Assembly (NCBI RefSeq): GCF_900103085.1
Contig: NZ_FMWR01000007.1
Location: forward strand, 124,001-188,000
Direction: 5' to 3'
DNA from: Gilliamella mensalis
GTDB taxonomy: Bacteria > Pseudomonadota > Gammaproteobacteria > Enterobacterales > Orbaceae
DNA length: 64,000 bases
The translations under genes were made by a program, and so were the position numbers. Below are positions 29,104 through 40,226 of the stretch, in pieces (the first letter of the stretch is position 1; each line of letters starts with the position of its first letter). The notes below the pieces were generated by a model. The model was given only the letters and a program-made list of their open reading frames with translations. It ran no database searches and was not told where the DNA came from.

Positions 29104-29798
29104 TGAATAAAATTATAGTAATACTAACTCTATGTGTATCGCTTATTTTAGCAGGATGCCAAGGAGCTGGAGCTGGGCGAACAAGTTCTAGAAATGTTGA
29201 TCCTGCTTTAACAAAAAGTAATACGGCTAAATTTTTTAGTAAATCAGCCTGGCAATCTTGTGCTGTTGGTGCTGGTTTAGGGGGGATTGGCTGTATGTTA
29301 GCTGGCGGAAAAACAGGAGTATGTCTTGCGTCTGCGGCGGTTGGTTGCGGTGTATTGATGGGCGCTAACTATTATCTTGACAGTAAGCGAGCTCAATATG
29401 CTGATGACCAGATGCGTTTAGATGCTTATATCCAAGACATTCAACAAAACACCTACGAAGTACAAGCAGTGACCCAAACAGCTAAAGCAGTATTAGATAA
29501 GAATTTAGCTACACTTAACGTATTAAATAATCAAATAAAAAATGACACATTAAATAAAAAACAAGCACAAACTGATTTGGCACAAATTGATGCAAATATT
29601 GCTTATTTAACGGATAAATTACGACGCATGAAGAAAGTTGAAAATGAGTGGGTTTCTATATCATCTCAAGAACAACAATCAGGGATGAGAGTAACAAAAC
29701 TCGATCACCAAATCAGTCAATTACATAAACAAATTTCAGTACTTGAAAATCAAATTAATCTTGTTACCAAACAACGTTCAGCAGTTAAGGTGAGCTAA
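29103..29798 (+). CDS. Coiled-coil lipoprotein with glycine-rich segment
   Basis: The start is ATG 29103, overlapping the previous stop by one base, behind AAAAGGA. The signal peptide ends in lipobox LAGC with the lipidated cysteine at 19. A glycine- and cysteine-rich hydrophobic stretch at about 55-95 (GAGLGGIGCMLAGGKTG) resembles glycine-zipper membrane segments. The rest (100-231) is coiled coil rich in Q, N, K and L. TagQ, an outer membrane lipoprotein, sits beside TagRST in Pseudomonas, so this could be its counterpart by position. I see no clear sequence proof of that. Confidence 0.72.
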   Translation: MNKIIVILTLCVSLILAGCQGAGAGRTSSRNVDPALTKSNTAKFFSKSAWQSCAVGAGLGGIGCMLAGGKTGVCLASAAVGCGVLMGANYYLDSKRAQYADDQMRLDAYIQDIQQNTYEVQAVTQTAKAVLDKNLATLNVLNNQIKNDTLNKKQAQTDLAQIDANIAYLTDKLRRMKKVENEWVSISSQEQQSGMRVTKLDHQISQLHKQISVLENQINLVTKQRSAVKVS

Positions 29799-29800
29799 TT

Positions 29801-30283
29801 ATGAAAAAAAAATATCTTCTATTACTCAGCCCGCTTATTTTTGTAGCTGGCTGTTCAACAACCCCCGAACAGTGCGATCCGACCAATACCAATATTGGAA
29901 TTATGGATAAAATCAGCTGTAATTATTCAGGCAATTACCAAGCTCGAATTGATCAGAAAAAACAAATTCTAGAAAATGAGGTAAGAGCCAATCAACAGTT
30001 TAAAGAGATTTATGCCATCATCGAGAAACAAAAAAATGACACCTCGTTAAGCATTAAACAAAAACAGGCACAGCAGCAAAAGTTGAAAACTGAGTTAACT
30101 AAACTAACCGATGAAGTAAAACAAAAAGCCAAAGGACGTGACGACTTGCAGGCTCAAGTAAAAGATATTGAACAGCAATTAAATAAGGTGAACAATTCAA
30201 ATAGTTCTGAACTTGAAAAACAAGTTGAGTTTGAAAAATTAAATAAAAAGCTGCAACAATTGCAAAAAGCATTGAATATATAA
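29801..30283 (+). CDS. Small coiled-coil lipoprotein
   Basis: This 160-residue protein has a lipoprotein signal peptide ending VAGC, cysteine 18 being the lipidated residue, followed by STTPEQCDP. Residues 45-158 form a continuous charged coiled coil (many K, Q, E and L in heptads). The start is 2 bases after the preceding lipoprotein gene. The two lipoproteins are similar in design though not evidently in sequence. The next gene follows after 63 bases. Family unknown. Confidence 0.72.
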   Translation: MKKKYLLLLSPLIFVAGCSTTPEQCDPTNTNIGIMDKISCNYSGNYQARIDQKKQILENEVRANQQFKEIYAIIEKQKNDTSLSIKQKQAQQQKLKTELTKLTDEVKQKAKGRDDLQAQVKDIEQQLNKVNNSNSSELEKQVEFEKLNKKLQQLQKALNI

Positions 30284-30346
30284 ATATATTATATTAAATC
30301 AGTGTTTAAATAAAACAGAAGCTAAATAAAAGGAAATAAGTTAGCA

Positions 30347-31696
30347 ATGCAGCGCATAACAAGAATTATCTGTGATAATCATTCTGAACAGATGTTTTTA
30401 TTCAATCAATATAATTCTTTGTTAGCATTGCTAAAACCGCATTTAACTGAACGTACTTTTTCGATCTTAGCCATACCACGGTTGATTGACGATAATCAAT
30501 ACATTGGATGGTATAGCTCTTTAGAAGGGCAAGCTATCTTATTGAGTGAAGTCAGTGATCAATCGCATAAAGCTAAAATAGAAAAAACGTTACAAAATCG
30601 TATTAACGATATTGAAGCGGCTGTTAAGTTAATGTCAATCACTGCTGAGCAGCAGGCATTTATTTCATCGTGGTTACCTAGAATTAAAAGTTTAGGTAAC
30701 CATATTTATGTGATTAATGATGAACCTGTTATTGTTAATACTTTTGAAGATCCCATTTTACCTGTACCAGCCTCCGTTATTCCGACAAAATCATTTTGGC
30801 GTGGATGGTATTTTTTATTGTTAGCCTTATTGTTGCTTGGATTACTTGGCATTCTTTGGTATTTATTTTTCCCATATGGAAAAGAAAAACCAGTCATTAC
30901 TGATGCTGAGCCAGTCGTAAATCATTCCGATAAAGAAAAAAAATCAGACCTTGTTGTAAAATTGGAGCCTGAATCGATACTAGCGCCAACATCTAAAAAT
31001 TGTATTACTCGTGAAGAGATTGCCAATAATAGTGACACACCACAAATGGTTATGATATTTGATAATTCTGCCTCAATGACATTGACTTTGCTGGAATCTC
31101 AAGCGTCCATTAATCAATACTTAAATACTGATTGGTATTCAATGAGCCAACAAGAAGCTGATGCATACGAAAAACGCATGACACGTTTACCTAATCGTTT
31201 ATCAAGTAGTAAAAAAGTCGCATTGTCGTCCATTGATAAAATTCAACCAACTGTCAATATTGCGTTAGTCACCCTTTCTGCTTGCCCTATTGCACAAACT
31301 ACCTCGTTTTATCATTATGAAAACCGCGGAAAGCTGAAAGATAAAATTAGTCAGTTAAATCCATTAGATAACAACAGCGCAACGCCTTTATATAGTGGTA
31401 TAAAACAAGCTAGTAAAATGCTTGATGGCGTCAATCATGATGATTACATCTTAGTAATTAGTGATGGCGAAGATAACTGTACCAAAGCAAATATTTGTGC
31501 TTTAGCCAGTAAAATCGCCGCTGAACAACCTCGTCTCAAAATAAATATAGTCGATATTGCCGGACAACATAAAATTGACTGTGTTGCAAATAAAACTGGT
31601 GGTAAGGTTTATATCGCTCAAAGCCCGATACAGATAGTTGAACAAATGAATAATGCCGTTTCGAATATGAATATTAGTAAACCGATATGTGAATAA
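30347..31696 (+). CDS. Membrane-anchored VWA protein, paralogue 1
   Basis: This 449-residue protein has a cytoplasmic N-terminal domain (1-148, starting MQRITRIICDN, with YIGWYSSLEGQ and IYVINDEPVIVNTFE), one membrane helix at about 152-173 and a periplasmic VWA domain from about 220. The MIDAS motif is DNSAS at 239-243, with a later SDGED. A conserved segment RLPNRLSSSKKVALSSIDKI follows the MIDAS loop. The N-terminal domain shares its plan with SrfA: a WY core, a helical middle and a VINxEPVI end before the membrane helix. It is followed by a close paralogue. VWA domains bind proteins through a metal ion, so an interaction role is likely. Confidence 0.78.
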   Translation: MQRITRIICDNHSEQMFLFNQYNSLLALLKPHLTERTFSILAIPRLIDDNQYIGWYSSLEGQAILLSEVSDQSHKAKIEKTLQNRINDIEAAVKLMSITAEQQAFISSWLPRIKSLGNHIYVINDEPVIVNTFEDPILPVPASVIPTKSFWRGWYFLLLALLLLGLLGILWYLFFPYGKEKPVITDAEPVVNHSDKEKKSDLVVKLEPESILAPTSKNCITREEIANNSDTPQMVMIFDNSASMTLTLLESQASINQYLNTDWYSMSQQEADAYEKRMTRLPNRLSSSKKVALSSIDKIQPTVNIALVTLSACPIAQTTSFYHYENRGKLKDKISQLNPLDNNSATPLYSGIKQASKMLDGVNHDDYILVISDGEDNCTKANICALASKIAAEQPRLKINIVDIAGQHKIDCVANKTGGKVYIAQSPIQIVEQMNNAVSNMNISKPICE

Positions 31697-31821
31697 TTAT
31701 TTTCAAACAATACTAGATAATCGAGTATCTCGTTTTTATTATTTCTATTGGTACAATCGTTTGAAGTTAACTGCAATTTTAGTATCAGAATAATCGTCAA
31801 CTGTAAGGAATTAAATCAATA

Positions 31822-33270
31822 ATGCAACGAATAACGCGGATAGCCTTTGATTATAATAACCCAGAGAAGATATCTCTATTAGAACAATATCATTCCTTAC
31901 TATTATTATTAAAATCACATTTAACCGATCGCACTTTTTCAATTTTAGCATCACCAAAGCTAATTGATAACAATCAATACTTAGGCTGGTATACCAATCT
32001 CCAAGGGCAACCACTTTTACTTGATAGCATTACCAATCAATCCCATAAAAATAAGGTAGCCAAAACGTTACAAACACGTATTAATGATATTGAAAATGCT
32101 GTTAGGCTAATGCCATTAAGCGATGAAGAGCGAAGTTTAGTTTCAGCATGGCTTCCAAGAATTAAAAGTTTAGGTAACCAAATTTATGTGATTAATGATG
32201 AACCGGTTATTGTCAATACCTTTGAAGAACCGGTTTTACCTACAGCATCCCCCGTTATTACTCCAACGCCAAAATGGCGTTGGTGGCATTTTTTTATCTT
32301 AGCCTTATTACTTGTTGGTTTACTTAGTATTCTGTGGTATTTATTTTGTCCATTTGGTAAACAAAAAACAGTTATTCCCGATCCTATGGCTGTCATTGCA
32401 CCGGCTGTTATAGAAAAGAAACCTGAACCCAAACCGACACCTGAGCCTGTTATTGAACCAAAAGATCCCGTGCCAGAGGAACCTACGCCAATTGCAACAT
32501 CTGAGGTGAAACCAGTGCCGGTGCCAGCACCAGCACTAAAGGTAAAAAATCCACCTAACTGCATCACCAAAGCAGAAATGAATAAAGATCCTAATCCATC
32601 TAAAATGGCAATCGTGTTTGATAATTCATTATCGATGATGGTGACATTAAATGAATCGCCATCAACGGTTGCGCAGTACTTTCAATATCTGGCGTATGGT
32701 TATGCACGTCATATGTCAGAGCAAGAAAGAATCAATTACGAAAAGCGTATGACGCGCTTACCAACTCGTTTATCAAGTAGTAAAAGTGTGGCTATTTCAA
32801 GCATTGATAAAATACAACCAAACATTGATATTTCACTCGTCACGTTGACAAATTGCCCCGCAGCTGATGTTTCGCCATTTTATAAGTACACTAATCGCGT
32901 GTCACTAAAGCATAAAATTAAACAATTAACACCTACAGCAGCAGGTGGGGGTGGAACACCTTTATATAATGGTCTAGAAAAAGCCAGTAAAATACTAGAT
33001 GGTGTAAAACGTGATGATTATATTCTTATTATTAGTGATGGCGAAGATAGTTGTACAAGAAATAACATTTGTACTTTAGCTAACTATATTGCTGCACAAA
33101 AACCACGATTAAAAATTAACATTGTTGATATTGCTGGTGAACATAAAATAGACTGCATTGCTAACGCTACAGGTGGAAAAGTTTACATTGCCCAAAGTCC
33201 GAACGATATGATTAAACAGATGAATAAAGCAGTTTCAAATTTGAAAATCAACAGACCTGTGTGTCAATAA
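31822..33270 (+). CDS. Membrane-anchored VWA protein, paralogue 2
   Basis: This 482-residue protein repeats the design of its neighbour: MQRITRIAFDYNN start, YLGWYTNLQGQ, QIYVINDEPVIVNTFEEP, membrane helix near 153-175, then VWA with DNSLS at 267-271 and SDGEDSC. The two proteins are alike nearly throughout, so they arose by tandem duplication. The main difference is a proline- and glutamate-rich spacer of about 50 residues (190-245) between membrane and VWA domain, which would carry the domain farther into the periplasm. It is the last gene of the srf block. An upstream AAGGA is somewhat distant from the ATG. Confidence 0.78.
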   Translation: MQRITRIAFDYNNPEKISLLEQYHSLLLLLKSHLTDRTFSILASPKLIDNNQYLGWYTNLQGQPLLLDSITNQSHKNKVAKTLQTRINDIENAVRLMPLSDEERSLVSAWLPRIKSLGNQIYVINDEPVIVNTFEEPVLPTASPVITPTPKWRWWHFFILALLLVGLLSILWYLFCPFGKQKTVIPDPMAVIAPAVIEKKPEPKPTPEPVIEPKDPVPEEPTPIATSEVKPVPVPAPALKVKNPPNCITKAEMNKDPNPSKMAIVFDNSLSMMVTLNESPSTVAQYFQYLAYGYARHMSEQERINYEKRMTRLPTRLSSSKSVAISSIDKIQPNIDISLVTLTNCPAADVSPFYKYTNRVSLKHKIKQLTPTAAGGGGTPLYNGLEKASKILDGVKRDDYILIISDGEDSCTRNNICTLANYIAAQKPRLKINIVDIAGEHKIDCIANATGGKVYIAQSPNDMIKQMNKAVSNLKINRPVCQ

Positions 33271-33316
33271 CTAACAGAAAATAATATTAACTTATTTTAT
33301 TGAATTTTTTTGTCAT

Positions 33317-33350
33317 ACTTTTCATTGTGGTGAAAAGTGTTGTGTTTTTA
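33317..33350 (+). terminator. Probable terminator of the srf block
   Basis: ACTTTTCA (33317-33324) pairs with TGAAAAGT (33331-33338) over a six-base loop and is followed by GTTGTGTTTTT. It lies 47 bases after the last VWA gene. The stem is AT-rich, so the call is moderate. Confidence 0.5.
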
Positions 33351-33360
33351 TAAAATTGTT

Positions 33361-33410
33361 CAGGTAGGATGTTGATTTTATTTATTTTTTATTTTTTTAA
33401 TTAAATCAAC
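33361..33410 (+). repeat. Dispersed AT-rich repeat, copy C
   Basis: CAGGTAG-GATG-TTGATTTTATT followed by a T-rich run. GTTGATTT at 33371-33378 can also pair with AAATCAAC at 33403-33410. The same 22-base pattern occurs inverted at 33818-33839, so the two copies bracket about 480 bases. Confidence 0.6.
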
Positions 33411-33615
33411 GAGTTATTTTGTATTTTTGGGGTTCTTTTTCTAACGTCGAATGCGTCAACAACTGAGTAAGGTTTTCACGTTAAACAAGAAATGTTTAAC
33501 GAGGCTGTGTTTGTCAGAAATAAATCATAATTGGTGCATAAAGATCAAGTGACCAATTTTGGGGTATATTTGAACATCTGAATAAAGTGAAGATAGCATT
33601 GAAGAGGTAAGTATC

Positions 33616-33690
33616 ATGGATGATAAGAGTAATTGCGATGGTAGCTGTAGGGCATATTTTTCAATCAATACGTGGGGGGATTGCGCGTAA
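33616..33690 (+). CDS. Possible 24-residue small protein
   Basis: ATG 33616 follows AGAGGTAAG at a suitable distance. The frame codes MDDKSNCDGSCRAY and then FSINTWGDCA, with three cysteines. The stop codon lies in the loop of the strong hairpin at 33674-33700. No family is recognised. Ribosome-binding site, start and stop placement are suggestive, but a frame this short can occur by chance. Confidence 0.3.
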   Translation: MDDKSNCDGSCRAYFSINTWGDCA

Positions 33691-33700
33691 AAATCCCCCC
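33674..33700 (+). other. Strong GC-rich hairpin
   Basis: GGGGGGATT (33674-33682) pairs without mismatch with AATCCCCCC (33692-33700) across a nine-base loop. There is no T-run on either side, so it is not a standard terminator. It overlaps the end of the 24-codon frame. Confidence 0.6.
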
Positions 33701-33817
33701 AACTCGGATATTGACAGTAAAGTTATCTATAGTTATCTATTCACTAAAAAGTCTAAAATTCCTTAAATCACCTTATAGATACTTGATTTTACTCAAAACA
33801 ACAAAATAAAAAACTTT

Positions 33818-33839
33818 AATAAAATCAATTATCTACCTG
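33818..33839 (-). repeat. Dispersed AT-rich repeat, copy D (inverted)
   Basis: Read on the minus strand it is CAGGTAG-ATAA-TTGATTTTATT, identical to copy C at 18 of 22 positions, and continues into a T-rich stretch down to about 33795. It faces copy C. Confidence 0.6.
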
Positions 33840-33952
33840 GTTGTTTTTTATTTTTCAATGATTGTTTCCTAGTTCTTTTTTGAACAGGTGCCTTAAAAAA
33901 ACTATTTCGATTATAGTGACCTGATATATAAGAAATTTTTACCATTTTTCAA

Positions 33953-33984
33953 TAAAAAACCAGACATTATGTCTGGCTTTTTGT
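33953..33984 (-). terminator. Terminator of gyrB, possibly bidirectional
   Basis: CCAGACAT (33960-33967) and ATGTCTGG (33969-33976) form a perfect palindrome around one base. On the minus strand it is followed by TTTTTTATT, which gives a classical terminator 28 bases after the gyrB stop. T-rich sequence also follows on the plus strand. Confidence 0.85.
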
Positions 33985-34003
33985 TTCTTAATAACAGTAA
34001 TAT

Positions 34004-36427
<2,424 letters not shown>

Positions 36428-36457
36428 TTAATTGATTGTTTATATCATTCTGTATAT

Positions 36458-37531
36458 TTAAGAAATTATACCAGATTTTATGTAAAAAATCTTATCATTT
36501 TCATCGATCATATGGGTAATTTGCGCTTGGTTAACAGCAGTAATAAATACTTGTGAATTAGCTAATTTTAAACGTTTTGCCAGCAGTTCTCGCTTATTGT
36601 TATCGAGCTCAGATGCAAAATCGTCAATCAAGTAAACACAAGCTTGGGTATTTTGCTTTGAGTAATACTCACCTTGAGATAGACGTAAAGCACACATTAA
36701 TAGCTTTAATTGCCCGCGCGATAACAAATCTTCAACCGGAATATTATCGACACGTAATCGAATATCTGCTTTATGTGGACCGACTGATGTGTAGTTAAGG
36801 AGTTTGTCTCGATCATATTGTTTGCATAATATTTCAGCATAATTAGTGCCATGTTCCCAACCTTGATAATATTGGCAATTAAGCTGATATTCGGGTAAAA
36901 AGTCATGGCAAGTTTTTATTATTTCAGGAAAAATATGTTGCGAGTAATCTGCTCTAATGTGGCTAATTTTTTCAGCAATGGGGGCAAGTTCTTTATCCCA
37001 AGGTAATAAGTGATTATAACTTTGAGATTGCTTTAATAATGCATTGCGTTGTTTAAATAAGCGTTTTAGATTATTCCATAAATGAACAAATTCTGGATAA
37101 TGATGGAAGCATCCCCAATCAATAAATGCACGACGATATTTAGGACCACCACTTAATAAATCAAACCCTTCAGGTGTAATTAACTGTATGGGTAATAATT
37201 TGGCTAGATCGGCGAGTCGAAAACCCTCGTCCCCATCTATTTTGATTTTATTCTCGCTAGTGCGTGACTTTATAAGACCAATGGAATGGAGTTGTTGATT
37301 AGTATTTTTTATCTCACTAAATAATATAAGTTCAGGTTGTTGATGCTGAATAATTCGATTAGATTGAGTATGTCTAAATGCGCGACCATGGCCAAGCATA
37401 TAAATGGCTTCAAGTAAGCTCGTTTTTCCACTGCCATTATCGCCAACAATGAAGTTGAAATGTGGCGACAATAATAGTTGTGCATAATCAATATTACGGA
37501 AATGATGAATGTTGATTTTTGAAAGAGTCAT
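36458..37531 (-). CDS. recF: RecF recombination/repair ATPase
   Basis: RecF is an SMC-like ATPase that loads RecA at single-strand gaps together with RecO and RecR. The Walker A motif GDNGSGKTS lies near 30-38, the signature segment LSRGQLKLLMCALRLSQG near 268-285 and Walker B VYLIDDFASELD near 297-308. I start at ATG 37529-37531 (MTLSKINIHHFRNID), giving 357 residues, the same as E. coli; a longer frame begins eleven codons upstream without family support. It is the third gene of the replication cluster, 48 bases after dnaN. Confidence 0.95.
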   Translation of the reverse strand: MTLSKINIHHFRNIDYAQLLLSPHFNFIVGDNGSGKTSLLEAIYMLGHGRAFRHTQSNRIIQHQQPELILFSEIKNTNQQLHSIGLIKSRTSENKIKIDGDEGFRLADLAKLLPIQLITPEGFDLLSGGPKYRRAFIDWGCFHHYPEFVHLWNNLKRLFKQRNALLKQSQSYNHLLPWDKELAPIAEKISHIRADYSQHIFPEIIKTCHDFLPEYQLNCQYYQGWEHGTNYAEILCKQYDRDKLLNYTSVGPHKADIRLRVDNIPVEDLLSRGQLKLLMCALRLSQGEYYSKQNTQACVYLIDDFASELDNNKRELLAKRLKLANSQVFITAVNQAQITHMIDENDKIFYIKSGIIS

Positions 37532-37579
37532 ATGCCTTGAATGAGGCCGGCCGAAGCCGGACAATTAAATGAGATTTGA

Positions 37580-38683
37580 TTATAAGCGCATTGGCATAAC
37601 AACATAAGTTGCTGTCTGATTATTGAGATCTTCTATTTGCACACTTGATGTTGCATCAGTTAATAACAGTTGTACACTATCACATTTCAACGTATTTAAT
37701 ATATCAAGTAAATAGGTTACATTGAAGCCAATCTCAAGCTCTGCTGATTGATATTTCACGTCAATAACTTCTTCTGCTTCTTCTTGTTCTGGGTTATTTG
37801 CGGTGATCTTTATCTGATTGTTGTGGACATGAAGGCGAATACCACGGAATTTTTCGTTAGACAAGATGGCAACGCGTGATAGGGCGTTTCTGAGCTCTTC
37901 ACAAGATACTTCAAGTGGTTTATCTGGATTGCGTGGTAATACGCGTTTGTAGTCAGGAAATCTACCATCAATGAGTTTTGATGTGAAAGTGAAATCACCA
38001 AGATTAACACGTAAATTATTATTACCAATTTGCATATTGATTAATTGGTCGTTATCACTAACCAGCTTAGCAAGCTCAAGTACCCCTTTTCTAGGTAAAA
38101 TGACCGAACAAGAAGTTTTGGTATCTTGCTCAATAGGTTGTGCACATAAAGCTAATCGATGTCCATCTGTTGCAACTGATTTTAATAGACCATCTTCAAT
38201 TTCAAATAACATGCCATTTAAGTAATATCTGACATCTTGGTTAGCCATTGAAAATTGCACAGCATCAATAAGGCGTTTAATGGTTTTTTGTGGAACGGAA
38301 AGATCAACATCACTTTGCCAATTTTCTAAATTTGGAAAATCGCTAGCAGGTAACGTGGATAATGAAAATTTACTACGACCTGATTGAATCATCAATCGAT
38401 TATCGTCAACACTTATCGAAATTTGGGCATTATTAGGTAGGTTTCGGCAGATATCAAGAAATTTTCTAGCCGGTACTGTGGTTGCGCCGGGTTCACATGG
38501 TTCAACCAATGGTAAATGAGATATCATCTCTATTTCAAGATCAGTTCCCGTCATCGATAGCGTGTTATCGCTCACTTGTAATAGTAAATTACCCAAAATT
38601 GGTAGTGTAGGGCGACTACTCAATGGCGCACTGACAAGTTGCAATGGTTTAATCAGTTTTTCACGATCTATAATAAATTTCAT
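37580..38683 (-). CDS. dnaN: DNA polymerase III beta sliding clamp
   Basis: This 367-residue protein forms the dimeric clamp that tethers polymerase III to DNA. It has three similar domains of about 120 residues. Family segments visible are MKFIIDREKLIKPLQLVSAPLS at the N-terminus, NDQLINMQIGNNNLRVNLG in the middle and the C-terminal ATYVVMPMRL, which forms part of the hydrophobic partner-binding pocket. E. coli DnaN has 366 residues. It is 15 bases after dnaA and transcribed with it. Confidence 0.97.
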   Translation of the reverse strand: MKFIIDREKLIKPLQLVSAPLSSRPTLPILGNLLLQVSDNTLSMTGTDLEIEMISHLPLVEPCEPGATTVPARKFLDICRNLPNNAQISISVDDNRLMIQSGRSKFSLSTLPASDFPNLENWQSDVDLSVPQKTIKRLIDAVQFSMANQDVRYYLNGMLFEIEDGLLKSVATDGHRLALCAQPIEQDTKTSCSVILPRKGVLELAKLVSDNDQLINMQIGNNNLRVNLGDFTFTSKLIDGRFPDYKRVLPRNPDKPLEVSCEELRNALSRVAILSNEKFRGIRLHVHNNQIKITANNPEQEEAEEVIDVKYQSAELEIGFNVTYLLDILNTLKCDSVQLLLTDATSSVQIEDLNNQTATYVVMPMRL

Positions 38684-38698
38684 AGTATTGATTCTTTT

Positions 38699-40057
38699 TT
38701 AAGTTGATAACGTTCGAATTAAATTGGAGTAATCTTCTTTTATATTATTACTTTCTTCTTTTAATTCTGCAATCTTTCTACAAGCATGTAATACCGTTGT
38801 GTGATCTCTTCCTCCAAAGCCGTCACCAATTTCAGGAAGGCTTTTGTTAGTGAGCTCTTTGGCAAGTGCCATTGCCATTTGTCGTGGTCTTGCAACAGAA
38901 CGAGAACGACGTTTAGACAGTAAATCTGATACTTTAATTTTATAGTATTCAGCCACCGTTTTTTGTATATTTTCAATGGTAACCAGTTTTTCTTGTAAAG
39001 CCAGTAAATCTTTTAAGGCATCTTTAACAAAATCAATGGTAATGGCTTTGCCAGTAAAATTAGCATTAGCAATAACGCGATTAAGTGCGCCTTCTAACTC
39101 ACGAACATTGGAACGTAATCGTTTAGCAATAAAAAAAGCGACTTCTTCAGGTAGCTTAATATGATTTTCTTCGGCTTTTTTCATTAAAATTGCAACCCGC
39201 GTTTCTAATTCGGGGGGCTCAATTGCAATGGTCAATCCCCAACCAAAACGCGATTTTAAGCGATCTTCAACGCCATTTATTTCCTTGGGGTAGCGATCTG
39301 AGGTTAAAATAATTTGTTGATTACCTTCTAATAATGAATTGAACGTATGAAAAAATTCTTCTTGTGATCGCTCTTTATTTGCAAAAAATTGAATGTCATC
39401 AATAAGCAAGGCATCAACTGAACGATAGTAATTCTTAAACTCTTCAATGGCATTATTTTGTAGCGCTTTTACCATATCTTGCACAAAGCGTTCTGAATGC
39501 ATGTAGACAACTTTGGCATTGGCTTTTTCTGCCATTATTTGATTGCCAACCGCATGTAATAAATGGGTTTTACCTAAACCAGTAGAACCATATAAAAATA
39601 ATGGGTTATAAGCTTTACCTGGATTTTCAGCTACTTGTTTTGCAGCAGCAACTGCAAGTTGGTTCGATTTACCTTCAACAAAACTATTGAATGTGTGCTT
39701 ATGGTTAATACCAGAATGATAGACAAGATTATTATTTGTTTCTTTTGTCGTTTTCCATGCTGGTACCACTTCTGTTTTGCGTTGGTTATTTTGTACTTTT
39801 TTATCTTTAGATACGGTTGAACCCACTTCAAGAAATAGTTTTAGAGAATCGTTATTAAATAGTTTATTTAATAATTGGGAGATAGTTGTTAAATATTTGT
39901 TTTTTACCCAATCTAGGACAAATCTATTTGGTGCATAAATATAGAGTTTATTCTCGACCAGTTCCGCTTGTAACGGGCGAATCCATAAATTGAATTCTGT
40001 TGTGGGGATTTCTTCTTGTAATTGAGAAAGGCAATCTTGCCAAATAGCGGTAGGCAC
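38699..40057 (-). CDS. dnaA: Chromosomal replication initiator DnaA
   Basis: I start at GTG 40055-40057 because AAAGGAG lies five bases upstream; a TTG ten codons earlier gives a longer frame that covers this ribosome-binding site. The 452-residue product has the N-terminal DnaB-interaction domain ([19 protein letters not shown]), a short linker, the AAA+ domain with Walker [10 protein letters not shown] near 158 and Walker [10 protein letters not shown] near 219, and the DNA-binding domain with [15 protein letters not shown] near 420. It is very close to E. coli DnaA from domain III on. A DnaA box upstream suggests autoregulation. Confidence 0.97.
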   Translation of the reverse strand: MPTAIWQDCLSQLQEEIPTTEFNLWIRPLQAELVENKLYIYAPNRFVLDWVKNKYLTTISQLLNKLFNNDSLKLFLEVGSTVSKDKKVQNNQRKTEVVPAWKTTKETNNNLVYHSGINHKHTFNSFVEGKSNQLAVAAAKQVAENPGKAYNPLFLYGSTGLGKTHLLHAVGNQIMAEKANAKVVYMHSERFVQDMVKALQNNAIEEFKNYYRSVDALLIDDIQFFANKERSQEEFFHTFNSLLEGNQQIILTSDRYPKEINGVEDRLKSRFGWGLTIAIEPPELETRVAILMKKAEENHIKLPEEVAFFIAKRLRSNVRELEGALNRVIANANFTGKAITIDFVKDALKDLLALQEKLVTIENIQKTVAEYYKIKVSDLLSKRRSRSVARPRQMAMALAKELTNKSLPEIGDGFGGRDHTTVLHACRKIAELKEESNNIKEDYSNLIRTLST

Positions 40058-40112
40058 GGCAACTCCTTTAACTTTGCTTACTGACAATACAGTTAAGCAT
40101 TATAATCTTTTT

Positions 40113-40121
40113 TGTGGATAA
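40113..40121 (-). promoter_or_regulatory. dnaA: DnaA box upstream of dnaA
   Basis: The plus-strand sequence TGTGGATAA is the complement of TTATCCACA, the strong DnaA box. It lies 55 bases upstream of the dnaA start. A single perfect box in a 170-base gap fits autorepression of dnaA and is not enough for an origin. Confidence 0.75.
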
Positions 40122-40172
40122 TTTGTAGATCTAAGACAATATATAATTTAGTTGTTAACAAAAACAGCTAGG

Positions 40173-40200
40173 TAAAAAAAACCCGGTATTTAACCGGGTC
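40173..40200 (-). terminator. Terminator of ompA
   Basis: ACCCGGT (40181-40187) pairs with ACCGGGT (40193-40199), with a five-base loop. On the minus strand it is followed by eight T residues. It lies 27 bases after the ompA stop and ahead of the dnaA promoter region. Confidence 0.9.
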
Positions 40201-40226
40201 TTAATGAATAACTTAAAAAACAAAGA

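Larger units (their letters stand above)
33411..33817. other. Gene-poor segment between repeat copies C and D
   Basis: No recognised gene lies here. It holds a nine-base inverted repeat at 33479-33487 and 33493-33501 (CGTTAAACA/TGTTTAACG), a short pairing of AATTGGT with ACCAATT near 33530-33555, a 24-codon frame with ribosome-binding site at 33616, and a GC-rich hairpin at 33674-33700. GC content is locally higher than in the flanking repeats. It may encode a small RNA or a small protein. Confidence 0.4.

Noticed and set aside
32184..32570. 128-codon minus-strand frame in the second VWA gene
   Set aside because: Glycine/threonine-rich product is the mirror of the proline-rich spacer on the coding strand.
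40088..40226. Gap upstream of dnaA as replication origin
   Set aside because: Only one clear DnaA box and little space besides the ompA terminator; no row of boxes or AT-rich 13-mers stands out.
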